Positions 25,376-34,307 of a stretch of DNA of 64,000 nt are shown here, one piece after another (positions within the stretch are counted from its first letter, which is position 1; each line of letters begins with the position of its first letter). Location of the stretch: positions 186,001 through 250,000 of the forward strand of contig NZ_MTSE01000008.1 in the NCBI RefSeq assembly GCF_002154225.1, written 5' to 3'. Below the pieces are notes generated by a model that saw nothing but the letters and a program-made list of their open reading frames with translations, was not told where the DNA came from and ran no database searches. Origin of the DNA: Hymenobacter crusticola. GTDB lineage: Bacteria; Bacteroidota; Bacteroidia; Cytophagales; Hymenobacteraceae. The position numbers and the translations under genes are program-made.

Positions 25376-26101
25376 ATGCAAAAGCTACTGCTTGCTTCCA
25401 CACCCGGGCCATTGGCTCGTGACCTGATTTATTCTCTTTTTCGTGTGCACCTCAGGTTGTCGATTGCCGTTGGGGCCGCTTGGTCGAAGCTGACCAACCT
25501 GACCACGACCACCGAGTGGCTTAAGCCGCTGGCGCGCTCAAGCAAACTGGGCGCCCCAAATTGGTTCGTGCAGCAAGTTGCTACCCTAGGAGCCGTAGCT
25601 GCCTTAAGCTGCCTGACGCTACCATACGCCCAGGCGCAGGGCACAGCCGAGCCAAGTACGGTGACCAGGGCCGATCTTAAGCCGCTGCTTCGCGCCGACT
25701 GGCAGGGTGCACTTACCTACCGAGACTACCAAAATCAGCAACTCGTCACGCTCGCTACGCAGCTAAGCGCGACCGAAACCACCCCGCAAGTCGTGACGCT
25801 CAACTACGTGTACCGTGAGCCTAATGGCAAGCAAGTGAGAGGCGCCGACCAGCTACGCCTCCAAGCCAACGGTACGCAAATCGAGTGGGACGGCCTGCTG
25901 ATGCGGGTGCAGCAAAAGCGGCTGTTGCCACGCCGCGTCGTGCAACTAGTGCTGGTCGGGGAGGGGACCGATAACAACCAGCGGGCTACCGTGCGGCGCA
26001 CCGTGTTGTTGGCGGCCCGGCAGTACTCGGTACGCAAGGAAGTGCGTTTTCAAGGCGATACTACCTTTTTGCTGCGCCACGAATACCAGTTTCAGCGCTG
26101 A
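25376..26101 (+). CDS. Unknown protein with DoxX-like start and exported-looking tail
   Basis: 241 residues. Residues 1-65 (ARDLIYSLFRVHLRLSIAVGAAWSKL ... LGAPNWFVQQVATLG) remind me of the N terminus of DoxX-type membrane proteins, but the other DoxX helices are missing. Residues 66-88 are instead a hydrophobic stretch ending in AQAQ, like a signal-peptide cleavage site, followed by a soluble beta-rich domain with TLNYVYREPNGKQVRGADQLRL. There is no Met near residue 60 to start a plain secreted protein. It may be a fusion of a broken doxX with an exported gene. Its last 10 bp overlap the convergent ADP-ribosylglycohydrolase gene. Confidence 0.65.
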   Translation: MQKLLLASTPGPLARDLIYSLFRVHLRLSIAVGAAWSKLTNLTTTTEWLKPLARSSKLGAPNWFVQQVATLGAVAALSCLTLPYAQAQGTAEPSTVTRADLKPLLRADWQGALTYRDYQNQQLVTLATQLSATETTPQVVTLNYVYREPNGKQVRGADQLRLQANGTQIEWDGLLMRVQQKRLLPRRVVQLVLVGEGTDNNQRATVRRTVLLAARQYSVRKEVRFQGDTTFLLRHEYQFQR

Positions 26102-27048
26102 ACAACGAGGGCCAGTCGATGGCTAAGATCCTCAATGTCAGACCGGCGTACTAACACCTGCAACCACTCCGCCGGAATAGCTGCTTCGCCATAAGACAGC
26201 CCGGCGAGGCCACCGGCTACGGCACCAGTAGTATCGGTGTCATCACCTAGGTTGACGGCCGCCAGCACCGTTTCCGCGTACGTCTCGTGGCGCAACAGAC
26301 ACCAGAGCGCGGCTTCCAACGTGTGCAGCACGTAGCCACTGCTATTGATAGCTGTTTGAGGCACATCAGCCAGTCGGCCGCTTAGGACAAGTTCAAATTT
26401 GTCCGCTTCATGAGCTGGGATCTGCAACTCGTAAAGCTTGCTAGGCGCTTCCTGGCACAATCGCTCGTAGGCGTTGGCAGGGGAAAGACCTGCTTGTAGG
26501 TGCGCTGCTATTTCCAAATACAGCAGGCAAGCCACAGCCGAGCGGATGTGCCCGTGCGTCAGAGCTGAGACCTCCTGAATCAGTTGAAAACGAACTTGTA
26601 GCAGCGCATCTGGCTGGGAGAAAGCTAGGGGCAAAATGCGCATCAGGGCGCCATTGCCGTTGCTATACTCATCGGTGCGGCCCGCTGCAAGTACATCGGG
26701 CGCGGCTTTTAAGCGCTGAATGGCTTCGCGGGTCGTGATGCCCACGTCGAACATCACGCCGTGGGCGGTCCAGTAGCCGTGGTCGTACCAATTGATAAAG
26801 CGACGACTCAGATCACTTAGGTCGTAGCCGTGGCACAGGCTTTCCGCCAGGCAAAACGTAAGCGAAGCATCATCCGACCACGTGCCGGCCGGCTGGTTGT
26901 GCGTACCATACGCCCGCATCGTGACAACCGGGTCGAGCTTGCGCCGGGCGCGGCTCTCAAATTCCACAGGAACCCCTAGGGCATCCCCAACCGCTAACCC
27001 TAGCAACGAAGCGCGAATTTGGGCTTCCACAGTATGATAAGTAGACAT
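26092..27048 (-). CDS. ADP-ribosylglycohydrolase family protein
   Basis: 318 residues from the ATG at 27048; seven more residues are possible from 27069, but the family begins at the helix VEAQIRASLLGLAVGDALGVPVEF. Metal-binding motifs are intact: TWSDDASLTFC and NLGDDTDTTGAVAGGLAG. The fold is all-helical with a two-magnesium site and removes ADP-ribose from proteins or small molecules. No ADP-ribosyltransferase is seen nearby, so the target is unknown. Its stop lies 10 bp inside the end of the convergent gene. Confidence 0.9.
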   Translation of the reverse strand: MSTYHTVEAQIRASLLGLAVGDALGVPVEFESRARRKLDPVVTMRAYGTHNQPAGTWSDDASLTFCLAESLCHGYDLSDLSRRFINWYDHGYWTAHGVMFDVGITTREAIQRLKAAPDVLAAGRTDEYSNGNGALMRILPLAFSQPDALLQVRFQLIQEVSALTHGHIRSAVACLLYLEIAAHLQAGLSPANAYERLCQEAPSKLYELQIPAHEADKFELVLSGRLADVPQTAINSSGYVLHTLEAALWCLLRHETYAETVLAAVNLGDDTDTTGAVAGGLAGLSYGEAAIPAEWLQVLVRRSDIEDLSHRLALVVQR

Positions 27049-27120
27049 AAAGGTGTGGCCTACGAGCAAGTGATTATAAGGATAGAATCAATTGTGTAGA
27101 AGCTGATTAGCGCTAAATGA

Positions 27121-28317
27121 TCAAGCTTGATTTGCGTCTGTCTTGGGCTTTCGTGTGCCTTGGTACAGCTCGTACTTCAGCAACCGGCAATCAATCGGCC
27201 CATTGTAAAGTGGAATGCGGCGCGAGGTCTTCAAGCCAATGCGTTTGGCGGCCTCCAAGTTGCCGGTAAAAATATAAGCGTCGTAGCCCTGAAAGCCACC
27301 TTTCAGCGTGTCGCCGATGATTTTGTACAGCGCGGCCATTTCCGCTTCCTCCCCAATTCGCTCGCCGTAGGGCGGGTTCATGATGACGATGCCGGGCGCC
27401 TCTTTGGCCGGCGCCTTAGCGTCTTTCACGTCGCGCACCGAGAGGCGAATGAAGTCTTCTAGATCCGCCGCGGCCACGTTCTGGCGGGCTAGGTTGATGA
27501 ATTCGCCCGAAAGGTCGGAGCCACTTAGGTAGGCTTGCGGCTCTTCCAACCTAGCTTGGCGCGCATCGAGCTGCACCGAATCCCAGAGTGCTTGGTCGAA
27601 ATCAGGCCAATTCTCAAAGCCAAACTTGCCCTGGTGGTACAGGCCCGGGGCAATGTGCTGGGCGATAAGCGCGGCCTCGGTGAGCAGCGTACCGGAGCCA
27701 CACATCGGGTCGATGAGGGTTTTGCGGCCATCCCAGCCCGTGAGCAGGAGCAAGCCCGCGGCCAGCACCTCGTTTAGTGGCGCCACGTTGGTGCCCTGGC
27801 GGTAGCCGCGCCGGTGCAGCGAGTCGCCGGCCGCGTCGAGGCTCAGCGTCACCTCATTTTCCAGCATGTGCAGGTGCAGGCGGATGTCGGGGTTCCTCAC
27901 GTCCACGCTCGGGCGCTGACCCGTGCGGTCACGAAACTGATCCACAATGGCATCTTTGGTGAGCTGGGCCACAAACAACGAGTGCTCGAAGCTCGACTTA
28001 TTTACCACGGCCGTAATGGCAAACGTCTGGTCCGGACGAATGTATTGCTGCCAATCTATGCGGCTCACTTCGCGGTAAAGCGCTTTTTCGTCACGCGCAT
28101 AGAAACCGGCGAACGGCTTAAGAATGCGCATGGCCGTGCGGCACCACAGCACGGCTTCGTAGAGTAACTGCTTGTTGCCGCTGAACTCGACGGCCCGCTG
28201 CCCCACCCGGTCGATGGTGGCCCCAAGCTGCTGTAGCTCATGGGCTAGTACTTCTTCCAGCCCAAACTGGGTAGTGGCAGTCATGTAAAAGGAGGCAGAG
28301 CGGCGGTTATCAGCCAT
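27121..28317 (-). CDS. THUMP-domain class I rRNA/RNA methyltransferase
   Basis: 398 residues from the ATG at 28317 (MADNRRSASFYMTATTQFGLEEVL); an upstream ATG at 28368 would add a Pro/Cys-rich tail unlike the family and would begin before the likely promoter. A ferredoxin-like plus THUMP region spans to about 160, then a UPF0020/RlmL-type SAM domain with LIDPMCGSGTLLTEAALIA, SGSDLSGEFINLAR and NPPYGERIG (catalytic NPPY). It most resembles the RlmL-like/YpsC enzymes that make m2G in large-subunit rRNA. No neighbours of related role. Confidence 0.9.
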   Translation of the reverse strand: MADNRRSASFYMTATTQFGLEEVLAHELQQLGATIDRVGQRAVEFSGNKQLLYEAVLWCRTAMRILKPFAGFYARDEKALYREVSRIDWQQYIRPDQTFAITAVVNKSSFEHSLFVAQLTKDAIVDQFRDRTGQRPSVDVRNPDIRLHLHMLENEVTLSLDAAGDSLHRRGYRQGTNVAPLNEVLAAGLLLLTGWDGRKTLIDPMCGSGTLLTEAALIAQHIAPGLYHQGKFGFENWPDFDQALWDSVQLDARQARLEEPQAYLSGSDLSGEFINLARQNVAAADLEDFIRLSVRDVKDAKAPAKEAPGIVIMNPPYGERIGEEAEMAALYKIIGDTLKGGFQGYDAYIFTGNLEAAKRIGLKTSRRIPLYNGPIDCRLLKYELYQGTRKPKTDANQA

Positions 28318-28341
28318 CGAGCAAAAGGGTAAGTGAGCGCG

Positions 28342-28368
28342 CAAAGGTCGGCAATGTTGAGCGGCCAA
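28342..28368 (-). promoter_or_regulatory. Probable promoter of the RNA methyltransferase gene
   Basis: On the minus strand TTG (28368-28366) is followed by GACCTTTG (28349-28342), one base off TAnnTTTG, about 25 nt before the ATG at 28317. It shares ACCTTTGCGC with the promoter at 11724. Confidence 0.45.
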
Positions 28369-28539
28369 TAGCTATTTGCTGCCCCAAAACACCGGTTTCC
28401 GGGAAGGAGCGCCTATCTTGCCTGGGTGTGCTGTGGGTAGCAGCTGCTCAGGCGAGCGGAGTACTCGCGCCTGCATACCGCTACAAGCTACTGGAGCGGC
28501 AGCGAACTAACTACTCGTGCTGATAATAGCAACGTATCT

Positions 28540-29277
28540 ATGTACACTACAATAAAGCAGGCAGTAAAAACGGTAGTTACGAAGCAGGCTTTATTTAAAT
28601 ACGAGCCGTTTTTTAGATTCTTGCTTTATCAGCTATACAAAGGCACTACGTATCAATGCGTGGTGTGCGCTAAAAAATCACAAAGGTTTATAGCGTTGGG
28701 AGATGATAAGCTATGCGCGTATTGCGGTAGTTTGGCACGGGACAGACGATTGTGGAGTATTATTTCTGGCCAGTTTATTAAGGCGGGAACAAGCATTTTG
28801 GATTTCTCGCCCTCCAGAAGTTTATACAGAATACTGAAACAGAATACCACCATAACGTATGCCAGTACTGATCTTTCGGGTGATTTTATTTCTGATTTTC
28901 AGTATGATATAACGCAGATCGACGAGGGAAACGAGCGTTACGACCTGATCCTGTGCTACCATATTCTGGAGCATATCGAGCAGGATATGGTAGCCATGCA
29001 GGAATTGTACAGAGTCCTGAAAAAGGGAGGATCCTGTATTGTGCAGACGCCTTTTAAAGAGGGTGACATTTACGAAAATTATTCAATTAAAACGGAAAAG
29101 GCTAGGTTGCTGCATTTCGGCCAGGAAGATCATGTGCGTATTTATTCAGTAAATGGTCTTGTTAGCAGATTAACGCAATGTGGATTTAACGTTGAACTCA
29201 GAGAATATACGGAAGCAGCTGATAATTATTTTGGCTTCAAGCCAAATGAAAAAGTTTTGATATGCATGAAAGAATGA
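28540..29277 (+). CDS. AT-rich SAM-dependent methyltransferase with zinc ribbon
   Basis: 245 residues. Residues 38-64 hold two CxxC pairs (Cys40, 43, 59, 62), a zinc ribbon. A class I methyltransferase follows, with an unusual motif I (ILDFSPSRSLYRIL), acidic ASTDLSGDF, and YDLILCYHILEHI as the methyltransferase_11 core. The target is unknown; such proteins often sit in surface-polysaccharide clusters, which is not the case here. Its base composition is plainly AT-rich with codons such as ATA and AAA, unlike all neighbours, so recent acquisition is likely. No repeats or mobility genes flank it. Confidence 0.82.
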   Translation: MYTTIKQAVKTVVTKQALFKYEPFFRFLLYQLYKGTTYQCVVCAKKSQRFIALGDDKLCAYCGSLARDRRLWSIISGQFIKAGTSILDFSPSRSLYRILKQNTTITYASTDLSGDFISDFQYDITQIDEGNERYDLILCYHILEHIEQDMVAMQELYRVLKKGGSCIVQTPFKEGDIYENYSIKTEKARLLHFGQEDHVRIYSVNGLVSRLTQCGFNVELREYTEAADNYFGFKPNEKVLICMKE

Positions 29278-29418
29278 ATCAAGCGCTAATTAGAAAAGGG
29301 CAACCCTAGGTACCCTTAATTGGTTGCGCTGATTTATACACTGCTGATGCGCCAGCCAATAGGCTAAAATTTGTAACATTACTCGTGCGGCCACACGGCC
29401 GCATCTTTCATCGTCTGC

Positions 29419-30828
29419 ATGGCTGCTCCTACTTCTCCTTCCTCAACGGTTGCTACTACCAGCGCCGAAACGACACGCGGCTACTTCGTGCCTATGGCCG
29501 CCATGACGGCCTTGTTCTTCTTATTTGGGTCCGTCACGAACTTCAACGACGTGCTGATGCCCTACCTCAAAGACGTGTGTCAGCTCACGGATTTGCAGTC
29601 TTCGTTGGTGCAATCGGCGTTTTTTGGGGCGTACTTTCTGATGTCGTTGCCGGCGGGGCGTATCTTGGAAAAAGTGGGGTATAAGCGCGGGATCGTGCTC
29701 GGCCTGTTGGTCATGGCGGGCGGGGCCCTGCTCTTTGTACCGGCAGCTAACTCGCGCACGTTCAGTTTGTTTCTGACCGCGCTGGGGTTGCTAGGGGCGG
29801 GCGTGACGCTGCTTCAGGTAGCTGCCAATCCGTACGTAGCCGTGCTCGGCTCCGCCCGGCAAGCGGCTAGCCGGGTGAGTATTGTGGGCGTGGCCAACAA
29901 CCTGGGGGGTACCATCTCACCCTTGCTCGGGGGCATGCTGCTGTTTGGCGGCTCGGCCGTACTAAAAGCCCGTTTGGCTGCCCTGCCCTTGGAGCGGCGC
30001 CTCACGGAAGAAGCCGCGCTGGTTAAGACCCCTTACCTAGGGTTGGCGGTGTTCCTGGCGGTGTTAGCCAGCATTTTCTTTCTGCTGCGCCTGCCTGATA
30101 TCGAGAGCATCCCGGCCGATGATAGCGCGCCGGCCGACATGCCAGCTACCGGACAGGGGCGCCGGTCGGCCCTCGATTTTCGCCATTTGGTGCTCGGTAT
30201 TGGAGCTATTTTTCTGTACGTAGGCGTTGAGGTGGGCCTGGGTTCTTTCCTGATCCGCTACGGTGAATCGCAGGGTATCAGCCAGCTCAGCGACTTCACG
30301 CAAGCGTTGGTACGTGGCCTGAATGTCGCCACCAATGCCTTTGCTATTCTCTTTGGCCAGTCGCCCGCGCCCATCGACACCACGGTTGGGTTCACCAAAG
30401 CCGTAGGGGCGGTGCTGGTGTCGTCGTACTGGTTCGGCTCCATGGTCGGGCGTATCGTGGGCATTCCGCTCTTGCGCCGCTTCAACGACCGGCTGCTGCT
30501 GACGGGAGTGTGCGCAGCGGGAGCAGCCCTAGTGCTGGCCTCCGTCTTCTCGCACGGCGAAGCTGCGCTGTGGATGGTGGTGCTTTGTGGCTTCTGCAAT
30601 TCTATTATGTGGCCGGTTCTCTTCCCGTTGGCTATTAAGGGCCTAGGTATTTTCACCAAACAAGGCTCCTCTTATCTGATTATGGCCATCGTGGGGGGCG
30701 CTATCATTCCGCCGCTCATGGGCTGGGTGGCTACGCATGGCGGGGGCTTGCGCGTGGCATTTATGCTGCCGGCGCTTTGTTATGCCTACTTGCTGTACTA
30801 CGCCGTGAGCGGATACCGGGTGCGGTAG
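29419..30828 (+). CDS. FucP-type sugar:proton symporter (MFS)
   Basis: 469 residues, 12 predicted membrane helices. The helix 1-3 region (FVPMAAMTALFFLFGSVTNFNDVLMPYLKDVC and SLVQSAFFGAYFLMSLPAGRILEKVGYKRGI) with VAANPYVAVLG is typical of the FHS family (FucP, GluP). Substrates of the family are L-fucose, glucose, galactose or N-acetylglucosamine; the substrate cannot be set from sequence alone. It could supply sugars to the arabinose locus 4 kb downstream, but no shared operator precedes it. The next gene begins 2 bp after its stop. Confidence 0.88.
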   Translation: MAAPTSPSSTVATTSAETTRGYFVPMAAMTALFFLFGSVTNFNDVLMPYLKDVCQLTDLQSSLVQSAFFGAYFLMSLPAGRILEKVGYKRGIVLGLLVMAGGALLFVPAANSRTFSLFLTALGLLGAGVTLLQVAANPYVAVLGSARQAASRVSIVGVANNLGGTISPLLGGMLLFGGSAVLKARLAALPLERRLTEEAALVKTPYLGLAVFLAVLASIFFLLRLPDIESIPADDSAPADMPATGQGRRSALDFRHLVLGIGAIFLYVGVEVGLGSFLIRYGESQGISQLSDFTQALVRGLNVATNAFAILFGQSPAPIDTTVGFTKAVGAVLVSSYWFGSMVGRIVGIPLLRRFNDRLLLTGVCAAGAALVLASVFSHGEAALWMVVLCGFCNSIMWPVLFPLAIKGLGIFTKQGSSYLIMAIVGGAIIPPLMGWVATHGGGLRVAFMLPALCYAYLLYYAVSGYRVR

Positions 30829-30830
30829 GT

Positions 30831-31907
30831 ATGGCAAGTCATTGCTGTTGGTTTATCGTGTTGTGGCTGAGCATAGGCCTAGCCTATGCTCAGCCTGAAC
30901 CGCCCGAACTGAAAATAAAACAGCACTACTTTGTGCTATTAAACGATCCGGAGTTTCCAGTGCACGAGGTGAAGGCGCGGAAGCAAGTCGGCGATAAACC
31001 CTACTTTCTGGATATCATAAATATCCAGGTGCCCAGGAAACAGGTGCAAGCCTACCGAGCACTCACGGCTCACTCAGCTCATTCCATCGACATGATGCGG
31101 GTTCGGCTGAATGACGAGCTTCTGTTATCTATGGCCGTTCTGCCCTTTCACTGGCGGCGCACCCCCGCGCAAAACCTAGGTCAAGTACAGTGGATACCCA
31201 TTGAGTTAGATACGATTCCGAAGAGTAAACTCCTATCTGTAGCGCAACTGAGTAGCTACTACTATCACGCGCTGCTTAAGTACTGGCGAGAGGATATGCC
31301 TGATTTTACTCCTTTTACTCGCCTGCCCAATGTATCTCCTATCGTCCAGCGAAACGGCCGCTACTGGACTACAACCAACGAAGTAATAACAGAATGCTTT
31401 CTGGTCTGTAACCGGCCTACTTGGTATCCTACCCAAGGCGACGTAGTGACGATCAACACCGGAGCGCGGCCGTTTTCCAAGCAGGATTGCATGGAGGAAG
31501 AAAGAAAATTCGAGCAGTATCATACCGCTGAACCGAGAGGCGCACTGCTCGGCGGCGCTTTGGGTCAAAAGCTTATTCTCGGTGAAAAGAAAAACGGGGA
31601 GTTTACCTTTTGGTCGTTTCCACCTATTTTATCTGAACCCTACTGTAGTTGGCTAGGTGCCGTTGAGTTTCGGTACAAACCAGGTGTTGGTCTCATTGCC
31701 GCTGACTATTCAGAATGTTTAGAATTGCCGGTAAGCAACGTACTTCTCCCTAATGAGATAAGAGGGTTCGGCGACCGGCTTGGTCCTAGGGTGCTCTTTG
31801 AGCCTTTCGAGATTGATGGGCTACCAGTAGCGCCACCAACTTTACCTGCGCCAGCAATTCCGAAAAGTAAAGCCGCCTCACCCAAACGGCTACCTTTGCG
31901 GCGTTAG
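30831..31907 (+). CDS. Exported protein of unknown function
   Basis: 358 residues from the ATG at 30831, which lies 2 bp after the permease stop and opens into a signal peptide (MASHCCWFIVLWLSIGLAYAQ). I do not recognise the family. The body has scattered aromatic-rich segments (LSSYYYHALLKYWREDMPDF, YCSWLGAVEFRYKPGVG) and a Pro/Lys-rich C terminus. GC is lower than in the permease gene. The 2-bp gap suggests translational coupling to the permease. Confidence 0.7.
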   Translation: MASHCCWFIVLWLSIGLAYAQPEPPELKIKQHYFVLLNDPEFPVHEVKARKQVGDKPYFLDIINIQVPRKQVQAYRALTAHSAHSIDMMRVRLNDELLLSMAVLPFHWRRTPAQNLGQVQWIPIELDTIPKSKLLSVAQLSSYYYHALLKYWREDMPDFTPFTRLPNVSPIVQRNGRYWTTTNEVITECFLVCNRPTWYPTQGDVVTINTGARPFSKQDCMEEERKFEQYHTAEPRGALLGGALGQKLILGEKKNGEFTFWSFPPILSEPYCSWLGAVEFRYKPGVGLIAADYSECLELPVSNVLLPNEIRGFGDRLGPRVLFEPFEIDGLPVAPPTLPAPAIPKSKAASPKRLPLRR

Positions 31908-31926
31908 TCGATGATCATCTTCCTGT

Positions 31927-32955
31927 ATGCCTGTTTCTCTTGAATCCAACGTTTCTCTCCGTGCCTATAACACCTTCGGCATTGATGCCAAAGCGCGCCT
32001 TTTTGCCCGCTTTGCCAGTGTCGAGCAGCTGCGGGCACTACTGGTCTTGCCTGAAGTGCAACAGGCCGAGAAGCTCATCCTAGGGGGAGGTAGCAACCTG
32101 CTCTTTACCAAAGATTTTGATGGGGTTGTTCTGAAAAATGAGATCCGGGAGCTGGAAGTAATCAGCCATGACGATGTCAGTAATACCGCCCTGGTGCGGG
32201 CTGGGGCTGGCGAGTCGTGGCACGGCTTGGTGGAATATGCGCTCAGCCAAAACCTGAGCGGCATTGAGAATCTGTCGTTGATACCGGGGACTGTGGGCGC
32301 CGCGCCGCTACAAAATATTGGCGCCTACGGCGCTGAGCTGCAAGATACTTTTGAACACCTCGAAGCAGTAGAGATGAGCACAGGCCATCTGCGCATGTTT
32401 ACGCGTGCCGAATGCGGCTTTGGTTACCGGGAAAGCGTGTTTAAAAACACACTCAAGAACCAGTACATCGTGACGGCGGTAGTGCTGCGCCTGCACCGGC
32501 AGCACCAACTCAACGTGAGCTACGGCGCCATCCGTACCACCTTGGAAGAAATGGGCTTGGAAACAGAGCCGACGCCAGCCGACGTGAGCGAAGCCATTAT
32601 GCGGATCCGCCGCAGCAAGCTACCCGACCCCGCCGAAATAGGCAATGCCGGCAGCTTCTTTAAAAATCCGGAGCTTTCGCAGGCCAAGTATGATGCTCTT
32701 AAAGCCGAATACCCTGACCTGCCGGGTTATCCCGTGCCGGGAGGCGTGAAAGTGCCTGCTGCGTGGCTCATTGAGCGGGGCGGCTGGAAGGGCGTCCGCC
32801 GCGGCGCCCACGGCGTGCACGACCGGCAGGCCCTAGTTCTGGTAAATCATGGTGGGGCACAAGGCGCCGATATTCAGATGCTAGCGCAAGAGATTATCAC
32901 CTCTGTACGCGCAAAATTCGGCGTGGAGCTGCATCCTGAAGTGAACATCATGTAA
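31927..32955 (+). CDS. murB: UDP-N-acetylenolpyruvoylglucosamine reductase
   Basis: 342 residues, type I MurB. FAD-binding region with NTFGIDAKA, LILGGGSNLLFT and LSLIPGTVGAAPLQNIGAYG; catalytic Arg in GFGYRESVFK and Ser in GNAGSFFKNP; the C-terminal domain ends in HPEVNIM. It reduces UDP-GlcNAc-enolpyruvate to UDP-MurNAc in peptidoglycan synthesis, in the cytoplasm. The gene stands alone 19 bp after the exported unknown, with no other mur gene. Confidence 0.97.
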   Translation: MPVSLESNVSLRAYNTFGIDAKARLFARFASVEQLRALLVLPEVQQAEKLILGGGSNLLFTKDFDGVVLKNEIRELEVISHDDVSNTALVRAGAGESWHGLVEYALSQNLSGIENLSLIPGTVGAAPLQNIGAYGAELQDTFEHLEAVEMSTGHLRMFTRAECGFGYRESVFKNTLKNQYIVTAVVLRLHRQHQLNVSYGAIRTTLEEMGLETEPTPADVSEAIMRIRRSKLPDPAEIGNAGSFFKNPELSQAKYDALKAEYPDLPGYPVPGGVKVPAAWLIERGGWKGVRRGAHGVHDRQALVLVNHGGAQGADIQMLAQEIITSVRAKFGVELHPEVNIM

Positions 32956-33319
32956 GCGCAAGTATCCTGTCGATAGAATTTCGCCAGGAACCTAGGTTTT
33001 CTTCGCTAGCTACAAAAGCTGCTTCCGGCTGAGCATGAAAAAAGCACGCACGGCAGCGCCACAAACAAGCCTCTAGGAGTACGCAGACGCTTTTCGTTGA
33101 CTTTAATTAACCTAAATATATTTATTTTTAAATATAGGCACGCGTTTTGAATGTAGCATATCCAAAGGCACTTCTCCAGGTGCCGTGGTATGGTAAGTAA
33201 AAGCCCCGGATCTTTGATCGGGGCTTTTCTGCTATATAAAGAACCTAGAAAACTGGCTGCACAATGCCAGGCACGCTCTACAAAAGAGGAGCAAACAGGC
33301 AACCAATGAGTTTTGTAAC
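32956..33319. other. Intergenic region, 364 bp, with a terminator
   Basis: Between murB and a small minus-strand lipoprotein. A 169-codon minus-strand frame crosses the terminator and the AT-rich 33100-33150 stretch and does not look like protein. Confidence 0.6.
33199..33228. terminator. Hairpin terminator
   Basis: AAAAGCCCCGGATC (33199-33212) pairs with GATCGGGGCTTTT (33216-33228) with one bulge. It lies about 90 bp beyond the small lipoprotein stop and can also stop read-through from murB. Confidence 0.75.
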
Positions 33320-33475
33320 TTATCGAACGCGGCTCGGAGTTGGCTCCTGGGTACGAGTTCGTGGGTCGTGCTCTACGCTGTGGGTAACTGGCTTTTCCTC
33401 GCTGCCAGCGCGCGGAGTAGTGCACGCTTGCATGGCAAGCGTGGTAAGAAGCAGAAGCAGTAAGCGTTGTAGCAT
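33320..33475 (-). CDS. Small putative lipoprotein, 51 residues
   Basis: A short minus-strand gene. The ATG at 33475 opens MLQRLLLLLLTTLAMQACTT, a basic-hydrophobic signal followed by Cys18 in a lipobox-like MQAC. The mature part is 33 polar residues rich in Thr, Pro, Arg and Glu, ending in PSRVR before TAA. A terminator lies downstream at 33199-33228. Small lipoproteins of this kind are easily missed. The lipobox is slightly off consensus (Met at -3), so I am only moderately sure. Confidence 0.5.
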   Translation of the reverse strand: MLQRLLLLLLTTLAMQACTTPRAGSEEKPVTHSVEHDPRTRTQEPTPSRVR

Positions 33476-33679
33476 GGTTGATTGTAAGATGAGGGTATGG
33501 GCAGTAGGACCTCACCTATCGTGCCACCTTGCCCACGAATAAGAAGTGAGTAGGTTTTGTTACAAAACGATAAAGTGCGATGCTAACTGCCCCCATTTGA
33601 GCAGTGCAGCAAAAAAGAGTAGGCAAAACGGCTTACAGGGCTGCCAGGAAGGTAGGGTACCTCCCCACGTTTCTATTGG

Positions 33680-33799
33680 CTAGTTGCGCCAGTAGAGACT
33701 GTGAGCCAGATAAAGTGCCATTACGCCCGAGATAAGCTTGACGGCAGTGTAGCCCTGCACAATCAAAAAAGGAATAACTAGGCTACAAACACGCCTTGC
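33680..33799 (-). pseudogene. Possible remnant of a membrane-protein gene
   Basis: On the minus strand a 39-codon frame between two stops reads SLVIPFLIVQGYTAVKLIS then GVMALYLAHSLYWRN. It has the amphipathic and hydrophobic pattern of a real membrane helix and natural codons, but no ATG start. It may be the broken 3' end of a lost gene or a small peptide with an unusual start. Confidence 0.25.
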
Positions 33800-34080
33800 C
33801 TATAAAGTGCCCGCAATATAGTGGAGCTTAGCAATAGACCTAGGCACTTATTCTCATTTACTACAATTTCGGTATCAACCCTGCGCTTAAAAAGAACCTT
33901 GACTACAGACAGCGAGAAGCTAAGTAGCTCCCGCCGACAGCCATCCTAGGTTGCAAGTCAGAACGGCTGTTTTGTCTGGGGAGGAGGTGGCGATACGTTT
34001 TCAACGACCTAACTCAACGAAGTTGAAAGGTTTTAATAGATTGTCTGTCATGTACTTATATATAATTATGTAGACTCTTT

Positions 34081-34098
34081 TACTCAATCGATTGTGTA
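34081..34098. promoter_or_regulatory. LacI-type operator before araB
   Basis: TACTCAATCGATTGTGTA is an 18-bp palindrome with one broken pair. The same word, with changes, precedes the other transcription units of the locus (43615, 43792, 46357). It lies 210 bp before the araB ATG, next to an AT-rich promoter-like stretch, and is the likely site of the LacI-family regulator encoded at 44015. Confidence 0.7.
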
Positions 34099-34307
34099 AT
34101 TTGATTGGAGTTTCTACTTTTCGCTTCTTGTTTACCTAACATGGGATAAGCTTCACCCAGGTGCAGGCGCCGCAGACGCTGAAAAGTAGTGTTGGCTAGC
34201 CTTTTCTGTTGCTCTACTCTAAAACACTTCTTCGACTTGTGTCGTCGGCATTGCAACTGCTTCAAAATCAATTATTCAATCAAAACACAGCCAAAGCCAA
34301 TTTGGGC

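Larger units (their letters stand above)
33476..34307. other. Intergenic region, 832 bp, upstream of the arabinose operon
   Basis: Holds the araB promoter zone, the LacI-type operator at 34081-34098, and on the minus strand a 39-codon open stretch (33680-33799) that looks like the end of a membrane protein. 34030-34080 is very AT-rich. Two CCTAGG sites lie at about 33839 and 33946. Confidence 0.6.

Noticed and set aside
27083-27098. AATCAATTGTGTA, resembling the arabinose operator
   Set aside because: Only the right half fits, the central CG is missing, and the neighbouring genes have no arabinose link.
33006-33515. Minus-strand frame of 169 codons
   Set aside because: Crosses an evident terminator and an AT-rich stretch and overlaps the better small lipoprotein in another frame; composition is not protein-like.
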